The notes beneath the pieces were generated by a model. The model was not told the DNA's origin and ran no database searches. It was given only the letters and a program-made list of their open reading frames with translations. Position numbers and translations under genes: made by a program. 64,000 bases of DNA from assembly GCF_035917575.1 (NCBI RefSeq), contig NZ_CP109090.1, positions 4,712,001-4,776,000 on the forward strand. Reading direction: 5' to 3'. The stretch comes from Streptomyces sp. NBC_01788 (lineage in GTDB: Bacteria > Actinomycetota > Actinomycetes > Streptomycetales > Streptomycetaceae). The number at the start of each line of letters is the position of its first letter. Within the stretch, counting starts at the first letter, position 1. Shown in pieces: positions 28,287 through 36,937 of this stretch.

Positions 28287-29495
28287 TCACAGCCGGTGCG
28301 CCGCCCCCGTGGGCGCGGCCCCGCGGGTGTCCAGGAGCAGCTGGGCCTTCACCGAGAGGCCCTGGAGGTCGTAGGTGCGGTGCTGCTGGAGCAGGACCGT
28401 CAGGTCGGCGTCGGCCACCGCCTCGTACAGGCAGTCCGCGCGGGGCACGGGCCGGTCGCGGACGCTCCACGCGGGCACGTACGGGTCGTGGTAGCTGACC
28501 GAGGCGCCGAGGCCCGTCAGGCGGACGGCGATCTCCTCGGCGGGCGTGCCCTGGAGGTCGGCGAGGTCGGCCTTGTAGGTGACGCCGAGCAGCAGGACCC
28601 GGGCGCCGCGGGCCGACTTGCCGTGCTCGTTCAGCAGGGCGGCGGCGCGCTGGACGACGTAGCGCGGCATGCGGCCGTTGACCTGCTCGGCGAGTTCCAC
28701 CATGCGCAGCCCGCAGCCCGCGTGGCCGGCCAGGTCCTGCGGGAGGCCGTGGCCGCCGACGCCGGGGCCGGGGCGGAAGGCCTGGAAGCCGTACGGCTTG
28801 GTCTCCGCGCAGCGCACGACGTCCCACAGGTCGACGCCCAGGTCGTGGCAGAGCACGGCCATCTCGTTGACCAGGGCGATGTTGACGTGCCGGTAGTTGG
28901 TCTCCAGGAGCTGGACCGTCTCCGCCTCCCTCAGTCCCCGCGCGCGTACCACCTTGTCGGTCAGCCGCCCGTAGAAGGCCGCGGCCGACTCGGTGCAGGC
29001 CGGGGTGAGTCCGCCGATCACCTTGGGCGTGTTGGCCGGGGTGATCTCGCGGTTGCCGGGGTCGACGCGGCTGGGCGAGTAGGCGAGGTGGAAGTCGCGG
29101 CCCGCCCGCAGCCCCGAGCCGTTCTCCAGCAGCGGGAGCAGGAACTCCTCCGTCGTGCCGGGATGTGCGGGCGACTCCAGGATCACGGTGGTGTGCGGGC
29201 GCATGTGCCCGGCGAGCGCGCGGGCGGCTGACTCCACCTGGCTCAGATCGAGCCCGCCGTCCGCGCCCCGCGGGGTCGGCGCGCAGATCACCGCGGTGCG
29301 CACCCGGCCGAGTTCGGCCGGGTTGGTGGCCGGCCGGAAGCCCTCCGAGAGCATCCGGCGCAGTTCGGCGGGGCTGAGGGAGCCGGACTCGTTCCCGGTG
29401 CGGTACCCGACGGTGTGGATGCCGGCGGAGACGGCGGCCTGGGCCAGGGGCAGGCCGAGCGGGCCGAGTCCGATGACGGCGAGATCTGCGGGCAT
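28287..29495 (-). CDS. Nucleotide-sugar dehydrogenase family protein lacking the catalytic Cys
   Basis: 402-residue member of the UDP-glucose/GDP-mannose dehydrogenase family. The NAD-binding motif is LAVIGLGPLGLPLAQAAV at the N-terminus. The central domain has TTVILESPAHPGTTEE, LAYSPSRVDPGN and LLETNYRHVNIALVNEMA. The C-terminal UDP-binding domain has VLLLGVTYKADLADLQGTPA. In the active-site loop, where the family has G-G-H/S-C-x-P, this protein has GVGGHGLPQD: Gly250 replaces the thiol-bearing Cys (codon GGC). Two-step oxidation to the uronic acid should be impaired. It may be inactive, do partial oxidation, or have a new role. ATG 29495 is the chosen start. Confidence 0.8.
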   Translation of the reverse strand: MPADLAVIGLGPLGLPLAQAAVSAGIHTVGYRTGNESGSLSPAELRRMLSEGFRPATNPAELGRVRTAVICAPTPRGADGGLDLSQVESAARALAGHMRPHTTVILESPAHPGTTEEFLLPLLENGSGLRAGRDFHLAYSPSRVDPGNREITPANTPKVIGGLTPACTESAAAFYGRLTDKVVRARGLREAETVQLLETNYRHVNIALVNEMAVLCHDLGVDLWDVVRCAETKPYGFQAFRPGPGVGGHGLPQDLAGHAGCGLRMVELAEQVNGRMPRYVVQRAAALLNEHGKSARGARVLLLGVTYKADLADLQGTPAEEIAVRLTGLGASVSYHDPYVPAWSVRDRPVPRADCLYEAVADADLTVLLQQHRTYDLQGLSVKAQLLLDTRGAAPTGAAHRL

Positions 29496-29545
29496 GGCGT
29501 GGGCCGTCCTTCCCAATAACCGAGGCGTGGCAGGTCCGCAAGCCC

Positions 29546-29647
29546 TGTGGACAGGACGAGCGAGCGCAATGTCAGACTAGGAGTAAATATGACCGTTATG
29601 CGGGATTGACCAGCGTGTTTCTCGGTACGCCCCCGGAGTTGTCCACA
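29546..29647. promoter_or_regulatory. Two DnaA-box-like 9-mers upstream of glpD
   Basis: TTGTCCACA at 29639-29647 is a perfect streptomycete DnaA box. TGTGGACAG at 29546-29554 is the reverse orientation with one mismatch. An A/T-rich stretch (29575-29600) lies between them. This sits in the 299-base spacer between the divergent sugar dehydrogenase and glpD, where promoters for both must lie. Confidence 0.5.
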
Positions 29648-29794
29648 GGCCGGGGGTCACTGGTGGCTGAAGTCGGGCAACCCGGTCAGAATTTGGGCAT
29701 GGGGAGGAGGCGGGGGGACACGCTAGAGGCATGGGGGTGGGAACGGGCTTCGCCCGACGGGTGCGGCCGGCGCGACCGACAGCGGGAGGCAGCG

Positions 29795-31501
29795 GTGAGG
29801 ACAGCGACACTGGGGCCGGCGCAGCGCGCCGAGGCACTGGCGGGAATGGCCGAGCGGGAGCTGGACATCCTGGTCGTGGGCGGAGGCGTGGTGGGCGCCG
29901 GCACCGCCCTGGACGCCGTCACCCGCGGTCTGTCCACCGGCATCGTGGAGGCGCGTGACTGGGCGTCGGGTACGTCGAGCCGGTCCAGCAAGCTGATACA
30001 CGGCGGACTGCGCTATCTGGAGATGCTCGACTTCGCGCTGGTCCGGGAGGCGCTGAAGGAGCGCGGCCTGCTGCTGGAACGCCTCGCGCCTCACCTGGTC
30101 CGCCCGGTGCCGTTCCTCTACCCGCTCCAGCACCAGGGCTGGGAGCGCCTGTACGCGGGCTCGGGCGTCGCCCTGTACGACGCCATGTCGATGGCCCGCG
30201 GCCACGGCCGGGGACTGCCGCTGCACCGTCACCTGACCCGCCGTCACGCCCTGCGGGTGGCTCCGTGCCTGCGCAAGGACGCCCTGGTCGGCGCCCTCCA
30301 GTACTACGACGCACAGATGGACGACGCCCGCTTCGTGGCCACCTTGGTGCGCACGGCGGTGTCGTACGGCGCGAAGGCCGCCAACCGTGCCCGGGTCACC
30401 GGATTCCTGCGCGAGGGCGAGCGGGTCGTCGGCGCGCGGGTGCGGGACGTGGAGGGCGGCGGCGAGTACGAGATCCGCGCCAAGCAGATCGTCAACGCCA
30501 CCGGGGTGTGGACCGACGACACCCAGGCGATGGTGGGGGAGCGCGGCCAGTTCCACGTCCGGGCCTCCAAGGGCATCCACCTCGTCGTGCCCAAGGACCG
30601 CATCAACTCCAGCACCGGGCTGATCCTGCGCACCGAGAAGTCCGTGCTCTTCGTGATCCCGTGGGGACGGCACTGGATCGTCGGCACCACCGACACCGGC
30701 TGGGACCTCGACAAGGCCCACCCCGCCGCCTCGAGCGCCGACATCGACTACCTCCTGGAGCACGTCAACTCGGTGCTGGCGGTGCCGCTCGGCCGCGACG
30801 ACGTGCAGGGCGTGTACGCCGGCCTGCGGCCGCTGCTGGCCGGCGAGTCCGACGCCACCAGCAAGCTGTCCCGCGAGCACACCGTGGCCCATCCGGTGCC
30901 CGGCCTCGTCGTGGTCGCGGGCGGCAAGTACACGACGTACCGGGTGATGGCCAAGGACGCCGTCGACGAGGCGGTGCGCGGGCTCGACATGCGCGTCGCC
31001 GACTGCGTCACCGAGGAGATCCCGCTGCTCGGCGCCGAGGGCTACCCGGCCCTGTGGAACGCGCGGGCGCGCATCGCCGCCGAGGCCGGACTCCATGTGG
31101 TGCGCGTGGAGCACCTCTTGGGGAGGTTCGGGTCGGCGGCGCGGGAGGTGCTCGCCCTCGTCGCCGAGGACCCGACGCTGGGCGCTCCGCTCAAGGCGGC
31201 CGACGACTATCTGCGCGCCGAGATCGTCTACGCCGCCTCCCACGAGGGCGCCCGGCACCTGGACGACGTGCTGACCCGGCGTACCCGCATATCCATCGAG
31301 ACCTTCGACCGGGGCACGCGCAGCGCCCGGGAGGCCGCCGAGCTGATGGCGCCCGTGCTGGGCTGGGACAAGGACCAGATCGAACGCGAGGTCGAGCACT
31401 ACGAGAAGCGGGTGGAGGCCGAGCGGGAGTCGCAGCGCCAGCCCGACGACCTGACGGCCGACGCGGCCCGGCTGGGAGCGCCGGACATCGTGCCGTTGTG
31501 A
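29795..31501 (+). CDS. glpD: GlpD, glycerol-3-phosphate dehydrogenase (FAD)
   Basis: 568-residue membrane-associated flavoenzyme oxidising glycerol 3-phosphate to dihydroxyacetone phosphate and passing electrons to quinone. The FAD motif is ELDILVVGGGVVGAGTALDAVTRG, followed by SSKLIHGGLRYLE. Core motifs ASKGIHLVVPKDR and WIVGTTDTGWD, and GGKYTTYRVMA, match GlpD. The C-terminal extension is helical and charged. GTG 29795 has GGGAGG upstream; the frame reads further upstream but would include a non-conserved leader. No glpF or glpK is adjacent. Confidence 0.93.
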   Translation: MRTATLGPAQRAEALAGMAERELDILVVGGGVVGAGTALDAVTRGLSTGIVEARDWASGTSSRSSKLIHGGLRYLEMLDFALVREALKERGLLLERLAPHLVRPVPFLYPLQHQGWERLYAGSGVALYDAMSMARGHGRGLPLHRHLTRRHALRVAPCLRKDALVGALQYYDAQMDDARFVATLVRTAVSYGAKAANRARVTGFLREGERVVGARVRDVEGGGEYEIRAKQIVNATGVWTDDTQAMVGERGQFHVRASKGIHLVVPKDRINSSTGLILRTEKSVLFVIPWGRHWIVGTTDTGWDLDKAHPAASSADIDYLLEHVNSVLAVPLGRDDVQGVYAGLRPLLAGESDATSKLSREHTVAHPVPGLVVVAGGKYTTYRVMAKDAVDEAVRGLDMRVADCVTEEIPLLGAEGYPALWNARARIAAEAGLHVVRVEHLLGRFGSAAREVLALVAEDPTLGAPLKAADDYLRAEIVYAASHEGARHLDDVLTRRTRISIETFDRGTRSAREAAELMAPVLGWDKDQIEREVEHYEKRVEAERESQRQPDDLTADAARLGAPDIVPL

Positions 31502-31857
31502 TCGCGCCGATCGTCCTTCGTGCACCCGCCGATCGCGCGGTGGCGAGCTAGCCGGTGGTGGCGTCGTGAATCCGCCGATCGTGCCGTTATGAACCCTCTG
31601 CGGGCCGGTCCACCGTCCCGCACGAGACGCAGGACACGCACGACACGCGCCGTGGACGTCCGGCGCAGATTATGGCCGGAATGGTCCGAAGGGTCGGCAC
31701 CCTTGGCTTGCGTATTGTCACGGCCCGTCATTCCCGTGTGTACGACGGGCCGTTCGACCGTGCCCCCGGAGTGTTCCGAGGGGGCCCCTGGGCGTCGCGT
31801 GCTTGTCGGGTGAGAGACAATGGAGGCACTGTCAGGGCGGGTTGCATGAGGGGACGC
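31502..31857 (+). other. Intergenic region upstream of the kinase cluster
   Basis: 356 bases without a gene. GCCGATCG recurs near 31506, 31529 and 31577. GACAAT at 31816-31821 could be a -10 box for the first kinase gene but has no good -35. No clear terminator for glpD was seen. Confidence 0.4.
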
Positions 31858-33975
31858 ATGTCGGACGCGGAGCGGGCGGGAACACCCCGTCAGGACACTC
31901 GTCAGGACTCTCTGCAGGACAGGAGCGAGCGTCTTCTCGCCGGGCGATACCGCCTGGGGGACGTGCTCGGCCGCGGAGGCATGGGCACGGTGTGGCGGGC
32001 CGAGGACGAGACCCTGGGCCGGACCGTCGCCGTCAAGGAGCTGCGGTTCCCGTCGAACATCGACGAGGACGAGAAGCGCCGCCTGATCACGCGCACGCTG
32101 CGTGAGGCCAAGGCGATCGCGCGCATCCGCGACACCAGCGCGGTGACCGTCTTCGACGTGGTCGACGAGGACGACCGCCCGTGGATCGTCATGGAACTCG
32201 TCGAGGGCAAGTCCCTCGCCGAAGCCATCCGCGAGGACGGGCTGCTCACGCCGAGGCGGGCGGCCGAGGTCGGGCTCGCGGTCCTCGACGTGCTGCGCTC
32301 CGCGCACGGCCAGGGCATCCTGCACCGGGACGTGAAGCCGTCCAACGTGCTCATCGCCGAGGACGGCCGGGTCGTCCTCACCGACTTCGGCATCGCGCAG
32401 GTCGAGGGCGACCCCTCCATCACCTCCACCGGCATGCTCGTCGGCGCCCCCTCCTACATCTCCCCGGAGCGGGCCCGCGGGCACAAGCCCGGACCGGCGG
32501 CCGACCTGTGGTCGCTCGGCGGCCTGCTGTACGCGTCGGTGGAGGGCACGCCGCCGTACGACAAGGGCTCGGCGATCGCCACCCTGACCGCGGTGATGAC
32601 CGAACCGCTGGAGGAGCCGAGGAACGCCGGCCCGCTCAGGGACGTCATCCACGGCCTGCTCAACAAGGACCCGGACGAGCGGCTCGACGACGCGGGCGCC
32701 CGGGCCATGCTCAAGGCCGTCATCGACGCGCCCGAACCGAAGCACTCCGAGCCGGAGCCGCCCGCGGACGCGACCAAGGTCGTCCCGCTGCCCGCCCAGC
32801 CGGACAGGCGTTCCCGCAAAGGCGGTTCGGGATCTTCCGGTTCCGGTTCCGCGGGCGGGCAGGACGAGGAGCCGGGCGACCGCCTTCGCGGGGCGCTGCG
32901 CTCGGTGCGCAAGGCGTCCGTGGTGGCGAAACCCGCGGCAGCGGCGGGGGCCGGTGCCGAGTCGGCGTCCGGCGGCACGGCTCCGGCGGGCCCCGGCTCC
33001 GCGAGCGGTTCTGGAGCGCAGCCGGGGGCGGACCGGACGCAGAGCGCGTCCGCCTCGGGGAGCGGCGCCGGTGGCGCGCAGGCGGGCCGGTCCGGTTCGG
33101 GCTGGCCCGTGATGACCCCGCCGGACCTGGACCTGCCGCCGCGCCCGGCGCCCAAGGCGTCGCTCACCGACGTGGTGCCGCGGCGCACGCTGGTGATCGT
33201 CGCGGTGGTCGTGGTGCTCGCCGTGGCCGGCGCCGTGCTCGCCCTCACGCTCGGCGGCGACGACAAGGGCGACGACGGCAAGAGCGCGGCCGACCGCCCT
33301 GCCGCCACCGCGGGCTCGTCCGCGGGCCCCTCCACCAAGAAGGACGAGAGCGGCGAGGCCGCCACGGGCCAGGACGGGTCCGGCTCCGCGACGGAGGCCG
33401 ACGGCTCCGGCGGCACACCGGCCACGGACGACGACGCCGACGCCGGGACATCGGGCAAGGGCTCCGACGCGGGCTCCGGTTCTGATTCCGATTCCGATTC
33501 TGATTCCGGCTCCGGAGGCGACCGCTCCGGCGACGACGGCGCCCCCGTGGCGATGACGTACAAGGGCGCTCAGGGCTTCTCCATCGGGCTGCCCAAGGGC
33601 TGGAAGTACGCGAGCACCGACTCCGCGGGGGTCCGCTTCACCGGCCCCGACGGGCAGCGGCTGCTCGTCGCCTGGACGACCACGCCCAAGGGCGACCCGG
33701 TGGCCGACTGGACCAACCAGGAGAGGTACATGGTGCGCTCCCAGTACCAGCGGGTGCGCATAGAGGCGGTGGACTACCGCGGCTGGAACACCGCCGACTG
33801 GGAGTTCACCTACGTCGAGGGCGGGACCAAGTACCGCAGCATAGACCGCGGGTTCGTGGTGAACGACCACCTCGGGCACGCGCTGATGTACAGCGCGAAG
33901 GCCGCGACGTGGGACGGCGACCTGCGCAAGAGCACCTGGAAGACGCTGACGGAGACCTTCCAGCCGAAGAAGTAG
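31858..33975 (+). CDS. Membrane Ser/Thr protein kinase 1 of cluster
   Basis: 705-residue Hanks-type kinase. The catalytic domain (about 28-285) is intact: GRGGMGTVW glycine loop, VAVKE with Lys60, HRDVKPSN with Asp158, DFG at 176-178, SPERAR (APE-like) and DLWSLGGLLY. A long Gly/Ser/Pro-rich juxtamembrane linker follows (about 290-440), then one membrane helix (about 443-465). A Ser/Asp-rich stalk and an extracellular domain of about 140 residues (QGFSIGLPKGWKYAS ... WKTLTETFQP) complete it. ATG 31858 has GAGGGG at five bases; ATG 31846 is in frame too. It is the first of five related genes. In S. coelicolor the syntenic kinases have been linked to spore-wall synthesis. Confidence 0.92.
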   Translation: MSDAERAGTPRQDTRQDSLQDRSERLLAGRYRLGDVLGRGGMGTVWRAEDETLGRTVAVKELRFPSNIDEDEKRRLITRTLREAKAIARIRDTSAVTVFDVVDEDDRPWIVMELVEGKSLAEAIREDGLLTPRRAAEVGLAVLDVLRSAHGQGILHRDVKPSNVLIAEDGRVVLTDFGIAQVEGDPSITSTGMLVGAPSYISPERARGHKPGPAADLWSLGGLLYASVEGTPPYDKGSAIATLTAVMTEPLEEPRNAGPLRDVIHGLLNKDPDERLDDAGARAMLKAVIDAPEPKHSEPEPPADATKVVPLPAQPDRRSRKGGSGSSGSGSAGGQDEEPGDRLRGALRSVRKASVVAKPAAAAGAGAESASGGTAPAGPGSASGSGAQPGADRTQSASASGSGAGGAQAGRSGSGWPVMTPPDLDLPPRPAPKASLTDVVPRRTLVIVAVVVVLAVAGAVLALTLGGDDKGDDGKSAADRPAATAGSSAGPSTKKDESGEAATGQDGSGSATEADGSGGTPATDDDADAGTSGKGSDAGSGSDSDSDSDSGSGGDRSGDDGAPVAMTYKGAQGFSIGLPKGWKYASTDSAGVRFTGPDGQRLLVAWTTTPKGDPVADWTNQERYMVRSQYQRVRIEAVDYRGWNTADWEFTYVEGGTKYRSIDRGFVVNDHLGHALMYSAKAATWDGDLRKSTWKTLTETFQPKK

Positions 33976-34153
33976 TGAGCGGACCGGTCCCGCCGCCCGT
34001 CCCCGGGGTTCCCGGATCGGCGCGGCGAGATCTGGCATCCCGTCATTGCGGATTGCCTCCGGCACGTATCGTGAGTGGTTGCGGACCGTAAGCATCACCG
34101 AACGGGACGCGTGGCGAACGGAATTGACCGACCGTGCGGCCGGGGGAGGCAAC

Positions 34154-36784
34154 GTGGACGACTATGCGGGCCGGGTTCTCGCCGACCGCTACCGCCTGCC
34201 GCTGCCCCCGTCCGACGAGTACGAGCTGACCGAGACCCGGGCCTTCGACACCTACAGCGGGCAGGAAGTCCTGCTGAGGCAGGTGCCGTTGCCCGAGGTG
34301 GTCGAGGCGGAGGTGCTCGACGCGGACGGTCTGCCCGACGGCTTCACCGCGCGCGACGGAGCCCCACGGCGCGGGCCGGTCCGCACGGGACGTTCGGCGG
34401 ACGAGGCCCGGGGCGCGCGTTCGGCGACGCGGCGGCCCGCCGATCCGGCGGTGCGGCGGGCGGTCGAGGCCGCGCAGGCCGCGGCGCGGATACCCGACCA
34501 TCCCCGGCTCGACCAGGTCTTCGACGTGTTCGCGGAGGGCGGCTCGCTGTGGGTCGTCAGCGAACTGGTCGCCGCCCGGCCCCTGGCCGCACTGCTCGCC
34601 GAGAGTCCGCTGTCGCCGTACCGGGCGGCCGAGGTCGCCTCCGACATCCTCATGGCGCTGCGGGTGCTGCACGCCCATGGCTGGGTGCACCGCAACATCA
34701 CCGCCCGCACGGTCCTCGTCTGCGACGACGGCCGCGTGATGCTGACCGGCCTCGCGGTCGGCGCGGCGGAGGAGGCCCTGTGCGGGTACGACCCGGTCCC
34801 GCCCGAGGATGACGGGGACGAGAGCGCTCCGGACGGCGCGTCCGGCACGCCGGGCGGTTCCATGGGCCCCGGCGGCACGGCCGGCGGCGCGGGTGCGACG
34901 GGCTTCGGCGGACTCACCGAGGTAACCGGCGGTCCTGGCTTCGGGGGCGGGACCGGCGCGGGCACCCCGCCGGTGGACCCTGACGCCGCGCGGCGGGCCG
35001 CGATCGAGGCGCGGGCGGCCGGGCCGTTGCCGCTGCCCGGCCCGGACGCGGGGCCCGGCGAGCCGCCCTCGCGGCGGACGCCTCAGACCGGCGGGGACAT
35101 CAGGGCGGCCCGGGCCGGAGCGATCGCCGCGTACCGCGCCGGAGCGCGGGCGGCCGCCCGCGTGCAGGAGGCGCAGCAGAGCGCACGCGCCGAACTGCCC
35201 GGCGCCCGTACGCCCGTCGAGGGCGAGTCACGGCCCGCCGGGAGCACCACCCCTCCGCCGGGCCAGATCGCCGACCCCTACGGAGTCCGGCCCCCCACCC
35301 ACAACGGCACCGCCGCCCACCCCGGAGCGACCGCGCCCCTCCCGTCCGCACCCGCCGGCGACGCCCGCGGCCCGCGCCCGGCGCTCGCCACAGGACCCGG
35401 AACCACGCCCGGCCACGTGGTGCCCGCGCAAGAGCGCGGTGAGCTCGGCGCGGGCACCGCGGACGACGCCGGGGGCGTACCGGCCCGTTGGGGTGAAGTC
35501 GTGGCCGGCAGCCCCGCGCGGCGGGGGCCCGCCACCGCGCTGGCCGCCGAGCGGGCGCGGCAGGCCCGGATGGCCGTGGTGGGGCCGGTGACCGAGCGCT
35601 GGGCGCCGGAACAGGCCGGGCCCGTGCACGAGAACTGGCAGCTCGCCGCGCCCATCGGCCCGGCGACCGACCTGTGGGCGCTCGGGGCGCTGCTTTTCCG
35701 GGCGGTGCAGGGACACGCGCCGTACCCGGAGGAGTCCACCGCCGAGCTGGTGCAGATGGTGTGCGCCGAGCCGCCCGCGTACGCGGAGGAGTGCGGGCCG
35801 CTGCGCCCGGTCGTGGAGTCGCTGCTGCGCCAGGACCCCACCGAACGCCTCGACTTCGAGGAGCTGCGCGGCTGGCTGCGCTCACTGGTGCGCTCCGCCC
35901 CCGAGCCGGAGGCCGGCGCGCACGTCATCGCCGCCCCGCCCGCCGACCCCAGCAGGCTGCCCGTCGTACGGCGCCGCGGCGAGCTGGTGCGCAGGCGGCG
36001 CGCAGGGCTGCCCGCCACACACGCACGGCACAGACGGCAGACGGGTTCGCCGCGGCGCCTGGGCCGCACGCTGCTCCTGCTCATCCTGCTGCTGATGGCC
36101 GCCGCCGTCGCCTACGCCGTGCTGTTCATGCCGAAGGCCGACCGCGACGGCGCGGCGGCCGGCGACCGCACCGGAACCGCCGGCGAGGCGAGCCCCGCCC
36201 CGGCGCACTCGGACGGCGACGGCGGGAGCGGCGCCCCGCAGCCCGGCGAGTCCTCGTCCGCGGCGGACGACAGCCCCTCGAAGGCGGCCGGTTCGGCCGA
36301 GGCCGAGGCGCAGACGACCGCGCCGGACGCCGCCGACGGCTTCACGCTGCGCAAGGACTCCGCCGGCTTCCAGGTCGCCGTCGCCAAGGGCTGGACCCGT
36401 ACGCCCGGCAACAACCAGGGGCAAGTGGTCTACTCCCAGGGCTCGTTCGAGCTGATCGTCGTGCCCGGACGGGACACCGCGGCCGCGTTCGGCAGCGACC
36501 CGATGGCGTATCAGCGGGAGAAGGAGCGCGAGTTGCAGGCCTACCGCGACTCGAGCTGGGCCACCTCCACGGGTCTGCGGACCACCCAGGTCGGCGGACG
36601 GACCACGGCCGAGGGGCAGTTCACCTGGACGGACGGGAGCGGGCGGCAGCTGTACGTGCGCAACCTGGCCGCCCTGATCGGCGGCAAGTACCACGTGGTG
36701 CAGGTGCGGGGGCCCGAGTCCCAGCGGGACCGGGTGACCACGCTGTACGAGCAGGCCTCGGCGACGTACCGGTACACCGGCTGA
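34154..36784 (+). CDS. Membrane pseudokinase with large activation-loop insertion
   Basis: 876-residue protein with the same layout as its kinase neighbours but a degenerate kinase domain. There is no glycine loop, the VAIK Lys is Arg42 (VLLRQ), the catalytic HRD is HRN (Asn181), and DFG is GLA (199-201). About 300 low-complexity Gly/Ala/Pro residues separate this from the helix-F region GPATDLWALGALLFRA (about 500-515). One membrane helix lies at about 636-656, with an extracellular domain at about 725-876 (SAGFQVAVAKGWTRTP). It probably cannot phosphorylate and is more likely a scaffold or FHA-ligand, by analogy with the MviN pseudokinase of mycobacteria. GTG 34154 follows GGGGGAGG. Confidence 0.88.
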   Translation: MDDYAGRVLADRYRLPLPPSDEYELTETRAFDTYSGQEVLLRQVPLPEVVEAEVLDADGLPDGFTARDGAPRRGPVRTGRSADEARGARSATRRPADPAVRRAVEAAQAAARIPDHPRLDQVFDVFAEGGSLWVVSELVAARPLAALLAESPLSPYRAAEVASDILMALRVLHAHGWVHRNITARTVLVCDDGRVMLTGLAVGAAEEALCGYDPVPPEDDGDESAPDGASGTPGGSMGPGGTAGGAGATGFGGLTEVTGGPGFGGGTGAGTPPVDPDAARRAAIEARAAGPLPLPGPDAGPGEPPSRRTPQTGGDIRAARAGAIAAYRAGARAAARVQEAQQSARAELPGARTPVEGESRPAGSTTPPPGQIADPYGVRPPTHNGTAAHPGATAPLPSAPAGDARGPRPALATGPGTTPGHVVPAQERGELGAGTADDAGGVPARWGEVVAGSPARRGPATALAAERARQARMAVVGPVTERWAPEQAGPVHENWQLAAPIGPATDLWALGALLFRAVQGHAPYPEESTAELVQMVCAEPPAYAEECGPLRPVVESLLRQDPTERLDFEELRGWLRSLVRSAPEPEAGAHVIAAPPADPSRLPVVRRRGELVRRRRAGLPATHARHRRQTGSPRRLGRTLLLLILLLMAAAVAYAVLFMPKADRDGAAAGDRTGTAGEASPAPAHSDGDGGSGAPQPGESSSAADDSPSKAAGSAEAEAQTTAPDAADGFTLRKDSAGFQVAVAKGWTRTPGNNQGQVVYSQGSFELIVVPGRDTAAAFGSDPMAYQREKERELQAYRDSSWATSTGLRTTQVGGRTTAEGQFTWTDGSGRQLYVRNLAALIGGKYHVVQVRGPESQRDRVTTLYEQASATYRYTG

Positions 36785-36937
36785 ACCGCGGCAACCGCCG
36801 GAACCGCCCGAACTGCCGGAACCGCACACTGTCCGGGGAGCGACAACCGTCACAGTGAGGCTCTCTTGGGACCCCGCTGGTTCCCAGCCGGGGGGCCGGT
36901 CCCTACGCTGAGCCTGTCAAGACCACTGCGGGGAAAC

